Origin: CAMCYM01 sp964405405
GTDB lineage: Bacteria; Bacteroidota; Bacteroidia; Flavobacteriales_D; Sanyastnellaceae
DNA length: 23,635 bases
Reading direction: 5' to 3'
Assembly (NCBI GenBank): GCA_964405405.1
Contig: CAYONT010000031.1
Coordinates: 1-23,635 of the forward strand
Below the pieces are notes generated by a model. That model worked only from the letters and a program-made list of their open reading frames with translations. It was not told where the DNA came from and made no database searches. Numbering within the stretch: position 1 is the first letter of the stretch; every line of letters begins with the position of its first letter. Below, in pieces: positions 7,301-14,630 of the stretch. A program made the position numbers and the translations under genes.

Positions 7301-8870
7301 TTTCTACACCCACATCGCAAACTGTGGAGCACAGAGCACCTGCCGGACGAAGACGGTTTCTTGCGGCGGAGCACCTCCTGCGGCACCCGGTGGCATCTGG
7401 TACACCTTTGAGGGAGCAGGCGACTTGACCCAAGTGTACACCTGCGGTTCGAACCTCAACACCAAGATGCACATCTATGCGTCGACCGCTGCGGATTCAA
7501 GCTGCAGTGCTCTGGGTTGCGTGGACCAAATCGATGGCACGGTTGCCATCAACGCGGAGAGCTTCGCTGGTTGTGGTTTCTTCGATCAAGACGATGCTTA
7601 CATCGAGTTCGTGACGGAAGTCGGAACCACTTACTACGTGTACGTGGAAGCAGAAGGCGCCCAGAACGGAAGCATCCAGATCGCCATGGATTGTGAACCA
7701 GCAGTCTTTGGTTGCCAAGTGTCTGCGGCTTGCAACTACAACCCCAACGCGAACATTGACGATGGTTCTTGCGAATACACGAGCTGTGCTTGTGTGAACA
7801 ACCCAAGCGGTACGGGTGTGGTAATCGAAATGACGGATTCGTTCGGTGATGGATGGGTCGGTGGCAACGCCGGTTCACCCGGAGGCTACGAGATCTTGAC
7901 CCCAACGGGAACGGTCGTAGCATCAGGTAGCATTGACGACGCCCAGTACACTGTGGACGAAGACAACTTCGATGGACCTGAGTTCGGATTGGATGTAACC
8001 TGCTTGAGCGATGGGTGCTACACCTTCCGCTTCACGGGAGCTTTCCAGTGGTCTGAGGAACAAGCTTGGGCCTTGGTGGTGGATGGTGTTCAGGTATTGA
8101 ACGGAGCTCCATCGGGTGATGGTGCGGTTCAAGACTACCAATTCACCATCGGTGATGCGGTTTGTGGTTGTACGGACGATGGCGCTTGCAACTATGACCA
8201 AGCCGCTACCGATGACAACGGAACCTGTGAATACACCACCTGCGCGGGTTGCACGGATCCAAACACCTGCACCTGGGAGCCTTTTGCGACCATCGATGAC
8301 GGTTCTTGCTGCTACGACAACTGCATCACCATCACCATGAACGATTCGTTCGGTGACGGATGGCAGGGATGCCAGATCATCATCACGGACCTCAATGGTC
8401 AGGTGATTGTTCAGACGGGCATCCCGAACGGCGGAGGATCTTCTTTGGTCCAGCAGTTCTGCTTGGCTGACGGTTGCTACACCATCTCTTCGACCGATGA
8501 CACGTTCGACGGTGAGGTAAGCTGGACGGTGACGGGCATCTTCGGTGGTGCCATCAGCGGCGGTTCCAACTTTGCACAGACCTACATGTCAGCCGGTGGA
8601 AACAACTGCATCAGCGGCTGCACCATCGCTTGCGCGTGCAACTTCAACCCGGCTGCGAACATCACCAACTTGGCTGCTTGTACGTTTGACAACTGCTCAG
8701 GATGTACCTATCCCGATGCTGAGAACTACGATCCTACCGCTGGATCGGATGATGGTTCTTGCACCTTCGATTTGCAGAACCCTTGCCCTGCTGACTTGAA
8801 CCAAGACGGTTCGGTGACCACGGCTGACTTGCTGCAGTTCTTGGGAGCCTTCGGTACGGTTTGCCAGTAA
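4359..8870 (+). CDS. Giant secreted, cysteine-rich modular protein with dockerin-like end
   Basis: The 1503-residue protein starts with a signal peptide (Lys, Cys-Cys, hydrophobic core, AMGTASAQ, cleavage near 28). It carries about ten modules of the type GCTDPxAxNYxPxATxDDG, starting near residues 218, 359, 385, 519, 826, 1118, 1270, 1297, 1420 and 1448, some degenerate. Five DSFGDGWxG modules start near 81, 174, 422, 1160 and 1329. Three beta-sandwich-like domains open with PPNNALELA (543), PFNDVC (688) and PPNDLC (852). The Asp/Asn/Gly-rich loops suggest calcium binding; the regular cysteines suggest disulphides. The last 28 residues form one EF-hand-like dockerin loop, DLNQDGSVTTAD (1479-1490), between two cysteines. 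No typical type IX secretion C-terminal domain is recognised. It is probably a cell-surface or matrix protein; the role is unknown. Confidence 0.85.
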   Translation: MFNFFKKCCGTALAVFALYFAMGTASAQCATEAYTVTVTPGSWGSEVSWQIYDGNNLVAGGVPGTSTVNLGPGQLTFLGIDSFGDGWNGAQATVTRVSNGEVILSNWTFTSGTEATATLNTGNVATLTVTAGSWASEISWSITDAAGTTWTGGAPTTITLCNFASGAFTFNGVDSYCDGWNGATATLVWNGNTVMNAFTFASGCNSSFTGSASFAVPGCMDPTALNYNPAATEDNGSCLYPTCASSGTYCYPNGIPAASPTVFIDHTSIAGNTAVLSFSQGNVETGFDRLQIYQDLPLTAANRIYDSGTAFNGNLNITGLNLISTTGRFIATISSDGSVACESFGYLPFVWEISCEVLGCNDPLACNLNPEATYNDGTCDYSCVGCMDPTAANYDPNATQQNPGSCVYCAAGTYVAAVTMTDSGNDGWEGAQYFISNLSTGEVVSGGFDNADVNVGGVATDYNCLPLGCYTFTVAGGTGIGEVGYTLNDQFGTTYLTGTGAITQYNVDFGLQGTCGFAGCTDPYCFNYNISATVDNGSCICPPPNNALELAEAVFCGATVNGTLANATDEDGVTAFPGFLSAITTPGVWYEFNATTTQQVIVDLCGTQFAGFASPVSNTKLHVFRQLADGTLQPIVSNDNTCNLHASAAFLAETGGNYFIYVSKAATTNTGTSFLLSVNCESCAGEVPFNDVCEDAFPQFSGVTFTGSVCCASSPSIPSFNGNATTTNYGVWFTFNSSDYDTFYFNLTNVDAAQLTLTIYTIGGDCSTVTGAPGTVVGCAFTGQCAGSIESFIDLVPDTDYYFLVGTTNPAGCGDFEFTTTGIYLGCTDPLASNYDQQATQDDGTCTYNQAPPNDLCANAITLPCNQGFIPGSLGGATPDLQSSLCVPGAPQVTPCVTAVNGLYPGTTFTPTCTGATQNITTCGWGSEYSRVNVVAGTTYVFGSSISTDICTIANNITPISAFTAGIGSVTWTATFTGTVRFYTHIANCGAQSTCRTKTVSCGGAPPAAPGGIWYTFEGAGDLTQVYTCGSNLNTKMHIYASTAADSSCSALGCVDQIDGTVAINAESFAGCGFFDQDDAYIEFVTEVGTTYYVYVEAEGAQNGSIQIAMDCEPAVFGCQVSAACNYNPNANIDDGSCEYTSCACVNNPSGTGVVIEMTDSFGDGWVGGNAGSPGGYEILTPTGTVVASGSIDDAQYTVDEDNFDGPEFGLDVTCLSDGCYTFRFTGAFQWSEEQAWALVVDGVQVLNGAPSGDGAVQDYQFTIGDAVCGCTDDGACNYDQAATDDNGTCEYTTCAGCTDPNTCTWEPFATIDDGSCCYDNCITITMNDSFGDGWQGCQIIITDLNGQVIVQTGIPNGGGSSLVQQFCLADGCYTISSTDDTFDGEVSWTVTGIFGGAISGGSNFAQTYMSAGGNNCISGCTIACACNFNPAANITNLAACTFDNCSGCTYPDAENYDPTAGSDDGSCTFDLQNPCPADLNQDGSVTTADLLQFLGAFGTVCQ

Positions 8871-8888
8871 TTCTGGTTTGAATGAATT

Positions 8889-8920
8889 GAAAAGGCCCGG
8901 CGCAAGCCGGGCCTTTTTTT
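8889..8920 (+). terminator. Strong intrinsic terminator after the 1503-aa gene
   Basis: AGGCCCGGC (8893-8901) pairs perfectly with GCCGGGCCT (8906-8914) around a GCAA (GNRA) tetraloop. Upstream As and a following run of seven Ts complete the structure. It lies 19 bases after the stop codon at 8870, so the next secreted-protein gene is probably transcribed from its own promoter. Confidence 0.93.
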
Positions 8921-9004
8921 GTTGAAAGACGAGGTTTCTACTTGATTTACAGGCAACCACGGTGGGGGATGGACGTCTCTGTTACGTCAAAAGCCTACAT
9001 CAAG

Positions 9005-10783
9005 ATGCGTGCCTGGTCCTTGCGGTTTTTCCTTGGTATGTTGGGAACTTGGGCCTGCTGCTTTTGGGCACATTCACAGTTTGTGGTGGTTACAAATGAT
9101 TTGGCCTTGGAAACGGACCACACATCCGGGTATTTGGGGTCTGGGGTGAGTTTTGCGGATTTCAATGGGGATGGTTGGGACGATTTGACCTTCGGACACC
9201 ATGCAGGTGCCATGCGCTTCTATGCTGGGACGGGATTGGATTTCGTTGAAGTGGATTTGGGCATCGAACTTGGGGCTGCCGAAGTGAAGAGTTTGTTGTG
9301 GGCGGACATCGAAAACGATGGGGATCAAGACCTCTTTGTCGCTGTAAGGCTGGGGCCCAACCGCATGTTTCTCAACCAGGGCAACATGGCGTTCTTGGAT
9401 GTCTCCGGAACCTGTGGCATCGGACAGACGGCAACCCGCGCATACGGAGCGTGCTTCGGGGATTACAACGCGGATGGCTATTTAGATTTGTTCATCGCCA
9501 ATTACAACTACAATGCCACGGTGGATTTTCCACACAACGAGTTGTACCGGAACAATGGGGACGGAACGTTTACCAATGTCACCTTTTCAAGTGGTGTCAT
9601 AGGGGAGGTAACCGTTCAGAATTTTCAAGGGCATTGGGTAGATTTCGATGGAGATGGCGTACTGGAGTTGCATGTGGTTCGAGATCGTCATTTGTTCCCC
9701 AACCTGCATTATGTCCAGTCAGCACCCGGTGTGTTTGCGAACCAGGCGCCTCAGAACGGATTGAACATCGCCGTGGACGCCATGAGTTCCACGGTGGGGG
9801 ATTTCGACCGGGATGGAGACCTAGATGTCTTCGTGACAGCGGGTGTGGAGGGGAATGTTCTGTTGCGGAACAACGGGGGCGGGTTTGAGGTCATTTCCAA
9901 CCAACAGGCTTATCAGGCTGTCCGGGTGAACGAAGTGTGTTGGGCGGGCAACTGGTTGGACATGGACAACGATGGATGGTTGGATTTGCACATCATCGAA
10001 GGAACCACCAATTACACGGAATATCCCGCTATACTCAATCAGAACCCTGGCAAGCACAGCCGCATGGTGCGCAACGTGGGGCAGGAGGGAATGGTGGACC
10101 ATACGCCGCTTATGCCAGACGGGCCATCGGTGTCTTTTGCCTCAGCGGTGGGGGATTACAACAACGATGGGTTTGCGGATTTGGTCTCCCACCGGGTAGG
10201 AACGCATGCGGGAGTGCTCGCCGGGGTTCCCAATGGCAACCATTGGATCAAGGTGAGGCCCACGGGCGTGGTTTCCAACCGGGACGCGGTGGGCGCGCGA
10301 TTGTGGTGCTGGACGGAAGGGGAGGTGATGCTGCGGATGACCTTTTGTGGCGAAAATTATTTGGGCCAAAACAGCCGCTGGCAAATCTTTGGCTTGGGGG
10401 AGTATGCCGTGGTGGATTCCTTGGTGGTGGCTTATCCCTCGGGCATTGTGGACCATTATTACAACATCCCGGGAGAAACCATCTTGACCTTGGTGGAAGG
10501 AGAAACCCAAGGGGGTGGGGGACCCTTCCCAGCAACTTCGCAGGTTCTGGGCTGCATGTATCCCATGGCTTGTAACTACTCAGCGTCTGCCCAAACGGAC
10601 AATGGGACCTGCGACTTCAGCTGTCTGTTCGCGGCCCATTGTGGGGAGGGAACGGTATACGATTGGGTGCTGCTGGAGTGTGTTCCAGAACCGGGATGTC
10701 CGGGCGATTTGACTTCGGACGGCTTTGTGTCGATCTCGGATTTGCTTGCCTTCCTTGAGTTGTTCGGGTCGGGGTGTCCTTGA
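9005..10783 (+). CDS. Secreted FG-GAP/VCBS propeller protein with ASPIC/UnbV domain
   Basis: The 592-residue product has a signal peptide (MRAWSLRFF...WAHSQ, cleavage near 25). Seven FG-GAP/VCBS calcium loops follow, for example FADFNGDGWDD (50-60), FGDYNADGYLDL (151-162), VGDFDRDGDLDV (264-275) and VGDYNNDGFADL (382-393), as expected of a beta-propeller. An ASPIC/UnbV domain occupies about 412-498 (SNRDAVGAR, NYLGQNS, FGLGEY, VAYPSG). One GCxxPxACNY module lies at 516-536, and the last 28 residues repeat the dockerin-like Cys-flanked loop (DLTSDGFVSISD, 568-579) of the preceding gene. The frame is open from 8942 with ATGs at 8969 and 9005; I choose 9005 because the signal peptide then begins at once. 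An extracellular adhesive or glycan-linked role is plausible but unproven. Confidence 0.85.
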   Translation: MRAWSLRFFLGMLGTWACCFWAHSQFVVVTNDLALETDHTSGYLGSGVSFADFNGDGWDDLTFGHHAGAMRFYAGTGLDFVEVDLGIELGAAEVKSLLWADIENDGDQDLFVAVRLGPNRMFLNQGNMAFLDVSGTCGIGQTATRAYGACFGDYNADGYLDLFIANYNYNATVDFPHNELYRNNGDGTFTNVTFSSGVIGEVTVQNFQGHWVDFDGDGVLELHVVRDRHLFPNLHYVQSAPGVFANQAPQNGLNIAVDAMSSTVGDFDRDGDLDVFVTAGVEGNVLLRNNGGGFEVISNQQAYQAVRVNEVCWAGNWLDMDNDGWLDLHIIEGTTNYTEYPAILNQNPGKHSRMVRNVGQEGMVDHTPLMPDGPSVSFASAVGDYNNDGFADLVSHRVGTHAGVLAGVPNGNHWIKVRPTGVVSNRDAVGARLWCWTEGEVMLRMTFCGENYLGQNSRWQIFGLGEYAVVDSLVVAYPSGIVDHYYNIPGETILTLVEGETQGGGGPFPATSQVLGCMYPMACNYSASAQTDNGTCDFSCLFAAHCGEGTVYDWVLLECVPEPGCPGDLTSDGFVSISDLLAFLELFGSGCP

Positions 10784-10792
10784 GGAGGCAGG

Positions 10793-11572
10793 TCAAGCCA
10801 TGAAGGCACCGTTGTTGATGTCCAGGGTGGCACCGGTGATGGAGCGCTGGGAATCGGACATGAGGTAGGCGACCAAGCGAGCGACTTCTTCGGGTTGGGC
10901 GAAGCGACCCGTGGGGACGGATTGGGTTTGGTGCTGGATGCACTGGGCGAGGGAGATGCCGCTTTCTTGGGCCATGTCGGATAGGCGGGAAACGGCCATC
11001 TCGGTTTCGACCCAGCCGGGGCAGATGGCGTTGACCAGGACGCCTGCGGAGGCCCACTCGAGGGCGAGGCAGCGCATGAGGCCGAGGAGGCCCGTCTTGG
11101 CGGCGGCGTAGGCCGTCATCCCAGGGGCGCCGAAGCGGGCCAGGATGCTCGAAGTCAGTAGGAGGTGCCGAGGCCGGTCGGAGGGCGCCGCGAAGAGCCA
11201 GGGCCGGGCGGCCATGGCGGTCACGTAGGCGCCCGTCAGGTTCACCCTGAGGATTTCGTCCCAGCGGTCGGCCTCCGGGCCGTCCTCGAAGGCGTTGCCC
11301 CCGCCGATGCCGGCATTCGCGAAGACGCCCACCAGCGGATGGCGGGTCAGGTCTGCCGCCTCACTGGCCAGGGCAGACACCAACCACTCCCGATCCGCCA
11401 CATCCCCCACGAGGCAGACATGTCCGCCATCTCCTAGGGAAGCCCGGACCGACTCCAACGGGGCGTGACGCCGTCCCACCAACAGCACACGAGCCCCCTC
11501 CCGGCTGGCCAATTCCCGTGCAGCAGCGGCCCCAATGCCCGTCCCGCCTCCCGTGATCAAGTAACTCTCCAT
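10793..11572 (-). CDS. Short-chain dehydrogenase/reductase (SDR)
   Basis: The 259-residue protein has the classical SDR layout: TGGGTGIG cofactor motif (7-14), GDVAD (56-60), NAG (86-88), catalytic Ser in LLLTSS (141 or 142), Tyr155-x3-Lys159 in YAAAK, and CPGW near 184-187. Arg34-Arg35 after strand 2 favours NADP(H), by inference. The substrate cannot be told. Many close relatives are called 3-oxoacyl-ACP reductase, but nothing here links it to fatty-acid synthesis. The frame remains open upstream to 12178 only as the shadow of the nitroreductase gene; ATG at 11572 places the Gly motif where the family has it. Its stop is 9 bases from the stop of the convergent propeller gene and no terminator lies between. 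Confidence 0.88.
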   Translation of the reverse strand: MESYLITGGGTGIGAAAARELASREGARVLLVGRRHAPLESVRASLGDGGHVCLVGDVADREWLVSALASEAADLTRHPLVGVFANAGIGGGNAFEDGPEADRWDEILRVNLTGAYVTAMAARPWLFAAPSDRPRHLLLTSSILARFGAPGMTAYAAAKTGLLGLMRCLALEWASAGVLVNAICPGWVETEMAVSRLSDMAQESGISLAQCIQHQTQSVPTGRFAQPEEVARLVAYLMSDSQRSITGATLDINNGAFMA

Positions 11573-11603
11573 GCAAACAAAGGTACGAGGGGCTGGGGGG
11601 ATG

Positions 11604-11611
11604 TAAATTTG
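11604..11611 (+). promoter_or_regulatory. Candidate -7 box for the nitroreductase gene
   Basis: TAAATTTG matches the Bacteroidota TAnnTTTG element exactly and lies 21 bases before the ATG at 11633, which would give a leader of about 15 bases. No TTG is found at the expected -33 distance, which lowers confidence. The 60-base region is shared with the divergent SDR gene. Confidence 0.4.
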
Positions 11612-11632
11612 GCCTGCAGAAAACGGGAACCC

Positions 11633-12217
11633 ATGCGGCACAATTTGAGCGAAATCACGGCGGTCATCCGCGACCGGCGGAGCATCCAGCCGGAGCAATT
11701 TTCCACGCGTGTGGTGCACCGCGAAATCGTTGAGTTGGTACTCTCGAATGCCACTTGGGCGCCAACGCATGGGATGACGCAGCCTTGGCGCTTCACGGCG
11801 TACCATGGGGCGGGCATGGCGGTGATCGGGCCGCAGCTGGCCCAGTGGTACCGCGCGGCCACCCCGGAGGAGAAGTTCTCGCAGTCGACGTTCGACAAGC
11901 TGGTAGCCCGCGGCGAACGTTGTACGGCGCTGGTGGCGGTGGGCATGGTGCCCGACCCCAATGGGCGCATCCGCGAGCTGGAAGAGATTGAGGCGGTGGC
12001 TTGTGCAGTCCAAAACATGTACCTCACATGCACCGCGCACGGGGTGGGTGGATTCTGGTCCACCCCCGGTTGGATGTACCGAGACGAGGTGAAGGCGTTC
12101 GTGGGGCTGCCGCCAGAGGGGAAGTTGTTGGGGCTGTTCTACATGGGCTACCCAGCAGGGGAGTGGCCGCAAGGGCACCGGAAGCCGCTGGAGTATGTGA
12201 CGACCTGGGTGGAGTAA
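11633..12217 (+). CDS. Nitroreductase-family flavoprotein
   Basis: The 194-residue protein belongs to the FMN-dependent nitroreductase fold. It has RDRRSIQP near the N-terminus (13-20; the usual RRSxRxF phosphate-binding position), APTHGMTQPWRF (43-54, the usual APSxxNxQPW segment), and a C-terminal half with AVACAVQNMYLTCTAHGVGG (121-140) and FYMGYPAG (169-176). It would use FMN and NAD(P)H to reduce nitro or quinone compounds; the natural substrate is unknown. The sequence resembles the single-domain YdjA-like branch. ATG at 11633 is chosen because the upstream in-frame part lies opposite the SDR gene and shows no homology. It ends 3 bases from the stop of the convergent gene. Confidence 0.88.
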   Translation: MRHNLSEITAVIRDRRSIQPEQFSTRVVHREIVELVLSNATWAPTHGMTQPWRFTAYHGAGMAVIGPQLAQWYRAATPEEKFSQSTFDKLVARGERCTALVAVGMVPDPNGRIRELEEIEAVACAVQNMYLTCTAHGVGGFWSTPGWMYRDEVKAFVGLPPEGKLLGLFYMGYPAGEWPQGHRKPLEYVTTWVE

Positions 12218-12220
12218 GGC

Positions 12221-13285
12221 TCAGCGCAATCCCAGCCGGAGCTCGATGGCGGCCACGGTATCGCCGAGCCACAGGCGCACCCTGCCTGCTTGGCCCGGTT
12301 GGGACCAGTTCGCCTCGCCCCAATGGGTATCCCCTAGGGTCCTGCTCAGCACACCCCCGAGGTACACGGAGCGGAAGGTCGAGTTGCTGCGTGGCGAGGT
12401 CCAGGACCAACCCAATTCCACCATCAGGGGAATGGACCACCAGCGCGTCCGGTTGATGGCGGCGCTGAAGTCGTGGAAGACCGAGTCGCGCAGTTGGGAG
12501 CCGGCGGTGAAGACGTCACTGGGTTGGAGATCGAGGGCAAAGCCTGCGCCGGCGTGTAGGCGCTGGGTGGCCGTGAGCGGGACCCGAACGTTGCCCAGCA
12601 ACGGAATGCGGTAGCGCAAGGTGCGCAACCGAAGCGTATCCTGGACGGTCACCTGCGGCTGCAGGGAATCCGGCGTGAACGCCATCGCCCAATCGGTCCA
12701 GAGCCGGTGGTACTGCAACCCTGTGGCGACCGACCAGGACTCCCGGAAGTTGCGCTGCAATCGGACCCCGGCACCGGTTCCCCCCGTGGGAATGAGCCGC
12801 AAAGACAGGGGTCCCTCCGCGGCCTCCAGCCCTTCGGCCCCCACCGCCGGCAACAGGGGATGGTATTGGAACACCGCATCCAACTCCCAAGCCCGGAGCA
12901 CAGGCAACCCGCCCTGCGCCTGCCCACGCTGGCAGTAACCCAGTCCCCCAAGCAAGACCATGAGCCCCGTTACCGCCAGCATGAACCAGCGCAAACCCCG
13001 GTGCGGGATGAAGGCCGAACGGGTCCGAGCCGCCAGCAGGTGATTCAGGTGCATCGCCCTTTCCCGGTAGTCCCGGTGCACCCCAAACATCCACTCTCCG
13101 GGCTCTCCGGGCTCTCCGGACTCCCCAGAGCCGTCACCCTCTGAACCGGGTTCTTGGTGGGCTTCAAAAGGAATCCCATGCGCCCGCAAATCCGCCTCGA
13201 ACGCCGCCGCCAGTGCCGCATCGCGGAAGGTGAATACCGTGTACCGGTTGTCTGCCGGGTGAACGAAGGAATTGGTCCAGCGCAT
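12221..13285 (-). CDS. Small membrane domain fused to a probable outer-membrane beta-barrel
   Basis: The 354-residue frame has two parts. Residues 1-120 (MRWTNSFVHPADNRYTVFTF ... WMFGVHRDYRERAMHLNHLL ... one membrane helix at 99-117) resemble a small Bacteroidota membrane protein of about 110 residues that normally stands alone. Residues 125-354 alternate polar and aromatic residues, with many short strands and final hydrophobic LRLGLR, as in a small outer-membrane barrel. The helix MLAVTGLMVLLGGLGYCQRG followed by QAQ also reads as a signal peptide starting at Met102 (codon at 12982-12980). The frame is continuous, so this is either a true fusion or two products from one frame. A Gly-Glu-Ser-Pro linker (47-63) comes from a 9-base tandem repeat. 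The function is unknown. Confidence 0.65.
   Translation of the reverse strand: MRWTNSFVHPADNRYTVFTFRDAALAAAFEADLRAHGIPFEAHQEPGSEGDGSGESGEPGEPGEWMFGVHRDYRERAMHLNHLLAARTRSAFIPHRGLRWFMLAVTGLMVLLGGLGYCQRGQAQGGLPVLRAWELDAVFQYHPLLPAVGAEGLEAAEGPLSLRLIPTGGTGAGVRLQRNFRESWSVATGLQYHRLWTDWAMAFTPDSLQPQVTVQDTLRLRTLRYRIPLLGNVRVPLTATQRLHAGAGFALDLQPSDVFTAGSQLRDSVFHDFSAAINRTRWWSIPLMVELGWSWTSPRSNSTFRSVYLGGVLSRTLGDTHWGEANWSQPGQAGRVRLWLGDTVAAIELRLGLR
13094..13120. repeat. 9-bp tandem repeat within the fused membrane gene
   Basis: CTCTCCGGG occurs three times in a row (third copy ends in A), with a degenerate fourth copy to about 13129. It codes the low-complexity GESGEPGEPG linker. Copy-number change would stay in frame. 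Confidence 0.8.
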
Positions 13286-13337
13286 GGGATGCAAACCTCG
13301 AGCTCCAAAGGTAGGGCCCACAAGCATCCTGCGGGAA

Positions 13338-13368
13338 CAAAAAAGGGCCACCCGAAGGCAGCCCTTTT
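13338..13368 (-). terminator. Intrinsic terminator of the YceI-like lipoprotein gene
   Basis: On the minus strand GGGCTGCC pairs with GGTGGCCC (two G-U pairs) around a TTCG tetraloop, with AAAA before and a T6 tract after the stem. It lies about 20 bases after the stop at 13389 and separates this gene from the next minus-strand gene at 13285. Confidence 0.9.
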
Positions 13369-13388
13369 CCAAGCGCATGGCGCGGGAA

Positions 13389-14036
13389 TTACATGTTCGC
13401 AGTGAACGAGAATTCGATGTCGAACTCGTCGTTGATCGCCTTGTCTGCGATGTCCGCAAAGAACTTAGTCGAGCCGTACTTGACGTCGTACAGTGTACGG
13501 TCTACAACCACCTTGCCCTTCAAAAAGAGGGAGTTGCCTTCCGACTTCACGGCAGCTGCTTCCGTCGTAAACGGATGCGTGATGCCTTTGATGGTCAGAT
13601 CGCCGCCGATGGTTACCAATCCACCTTCGCCCATGGTCACGTTCGTCACATTGATGGTGGCTTCGGGGAAGTTTGCAGTTCCGAAGAAGTCATCTGACAT
13701 CAGGTGTCCTTGCAGCTTGGCAGCATCCTCGCCCTCGAGGTCGATCACTGCAATGGAATTCATGTTGATGTTCAACATCGCGTTGGTGATGTTGCCTCCG
13801 GTCACGTTGATCGCGCCGCCGATGGCCTTGATGGTGCCCCGGTGCTCACCTCCGATTTTGCGGCCCGTCCACAGGATTTCCGCCGACGTGGTGTCGATGT
13901 TGTAGGTGCCGTCCGTCAACACCACGGCGTTGCTGTCTGCAGCATTCGCATCCGTGGTGGCTTCGGTGTTGTTGTTTCCGCAAGAAGCGAAGAAGAGAGA
14001 GGCAGCGAGTGCGGCCAAGGAGAGTTGGATTTTCAT
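13389..14036 (-). CDS. YceI-family lipoprotein
   Basis: The 215-residue protein begins with a lipoprotein signal ending LFFASC, so Cys19 is probably lipidated; an Asn/Asp/Thr-rich tether follows. The YceI lipocalin-like barrel runs from about 43 to the end: GTYNIDTTSAEILWTGRK, MNSIAVIDLEGEDAAKLQGH, LMSDDFFGTANFPEAT, GDLTIKGITHPF and a final strand FDIEFSFTANM. Family members bind long isoprenoid or amide lipids in a hydrophobic tunnel; the ligand here is unknown. Without a +2 Asp it would normally go to the outer membrane by general rules, though those rules differ in Bacteroidota. The gene stands alone, with a candidate promoter (14086-14093) and its own terminator. Confidence 0.92.
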   Translation of the reverse strand: MKIQLSLAALAASLFFASCGNNNTEATTDANAADSNAVVLTDGTYNIDTTSAEILWTGRKIGGEHRGTIKAIGGAINVTGGNITNAMLNINMNSIAVIDLEGEDAAKLQGHLMSDDFFGTANFPEATINVTNVTMGEGGLVTIGGDLTIKGITHPFTTEAAAVKSEGNSLFLKGKVVVDRTLYDVKYGSTKFFADIADKAINDEFDIEFSFTANM

Positions 14037-14085
14037 AGTTATGAAAAAGGTTTGGTTTTCAAAAGGATGCTGCCCAAAGGCGGCA

Positions 14086-14093
14086 CAAAATTA
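14086..14093 (-). promoter_or_regulatory. Candidate -7 box of the YceI-like gene
   Basis: Read on the minus strand this is TAATTTTG, an exact match to TAnnTTTG, 49 bases before the ATG at 14036. No good TTG lies at the -33 position, so the call rests on one element and its sensible location. Confidence 0.45.
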
Positions 14094-14171
14094 GACAAGC
14101 ATTCGTCCATTCCTTCCGCACGATGACCTCAGATTGTTAAAATAAAAGAAAGCGATGCAAGGACATGATTG

Positions 14172-14627
14172 TCAACGTGTAAGTGCAGACCGGACGGCGC
14201 CAGCCAGCACCTTTCCGTCCACCCGTCCCGCCAAGGCCTCTTGCGCCGCGGCCATCACACGCCCCATGTCGCCCATGCCTTGTGCGCCGAGCGAACCGAC
14301 CAGCGCCTCCACCGCGGTGGCTACCTCTGCATCCGAGAGCGGTTGCGGCATCAGGGCCGCGATGTACTCTCCTTGGGACCGCTCCTCTTGGGCCAAATCC
14401 GCCCGCCCTTGTTCGTCATACAGCGCAGCGGTCTCTTGGCGTTGCTTGAGGAGTTTGGCCAGAATGGCGAAGCCTACAGCATCGGGCAGGGCTGCTGGAT
14501 CGCTTCCATCCTTGGTCGCCTCCAACAAGTACTTGCTTTTCACGTCGCGCAAGGCGGCCAGCCGGTCCTTTTCTCGGTTGCGCATGGCATCCGTGATGCC
14601 GGCGTTGATTTGGTCGAAAAGCCCCAT
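14172..14627 (-). CDS. GatB/YqeY-domain protein
   Basis: The 151-residue protein is a complete YqeY-type protein: an N-terminal helical part (LFDQINAGITDAMRNREK, LAALRDVKSKYLLEA) and a C-terminal GatB/YqeY helical bundle with LMPQPLSDAEV (92-102) and GMGDMGRVMAAA (116-127). The family shares the tail domain of aspartyl/glutamyl-tRNA amidotransferase GatB, which contacts tRNA, but its own role is not settled. It starts 3 bases after the ftsZ stop, so it is probably co-transcribed; the ftsZ-yqeY pairing is, to my knowledge, common in Bacteroidota. No hairpin terminator is apparent after its stop, only a T-rich stretch. Confidence 0.9.
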   Translation of the reverse strand: MGLFDQINAGITDAMRNREKDRLAALRDVKSKYLLEATKDGSDPAALPDAVGFAILAKLLKQRQETAALYDEQGRADLAQEERSQGEYIAALMPQPLSDAEVATAVEALVGSLGAQGMGDMGRVMAAAQEALAGRVDGKVLAGAVRSALTR

Positions 14628-14630
14628 GCC

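Noticed and set aside
8918..8946. Promoter for the propeller protein (TTTG, then TACTTGAT)
   Set aside because: The second box matches TAnnTTTG poorly and overlaps the terminator tail; not enough to call, though a promoter must exist nearby.
11573..12178. Upstream extension of the SDR frame
   Set aside because: It is the reverse-strand shadow of the nitroreductase gene; the Rossmann motif begins right after the ATG at 11572.
14094..14171. Intrinsic terminator after yqeY
   Set aside because: There is a T-rich stretch on the minus strand but no stable stem before it.
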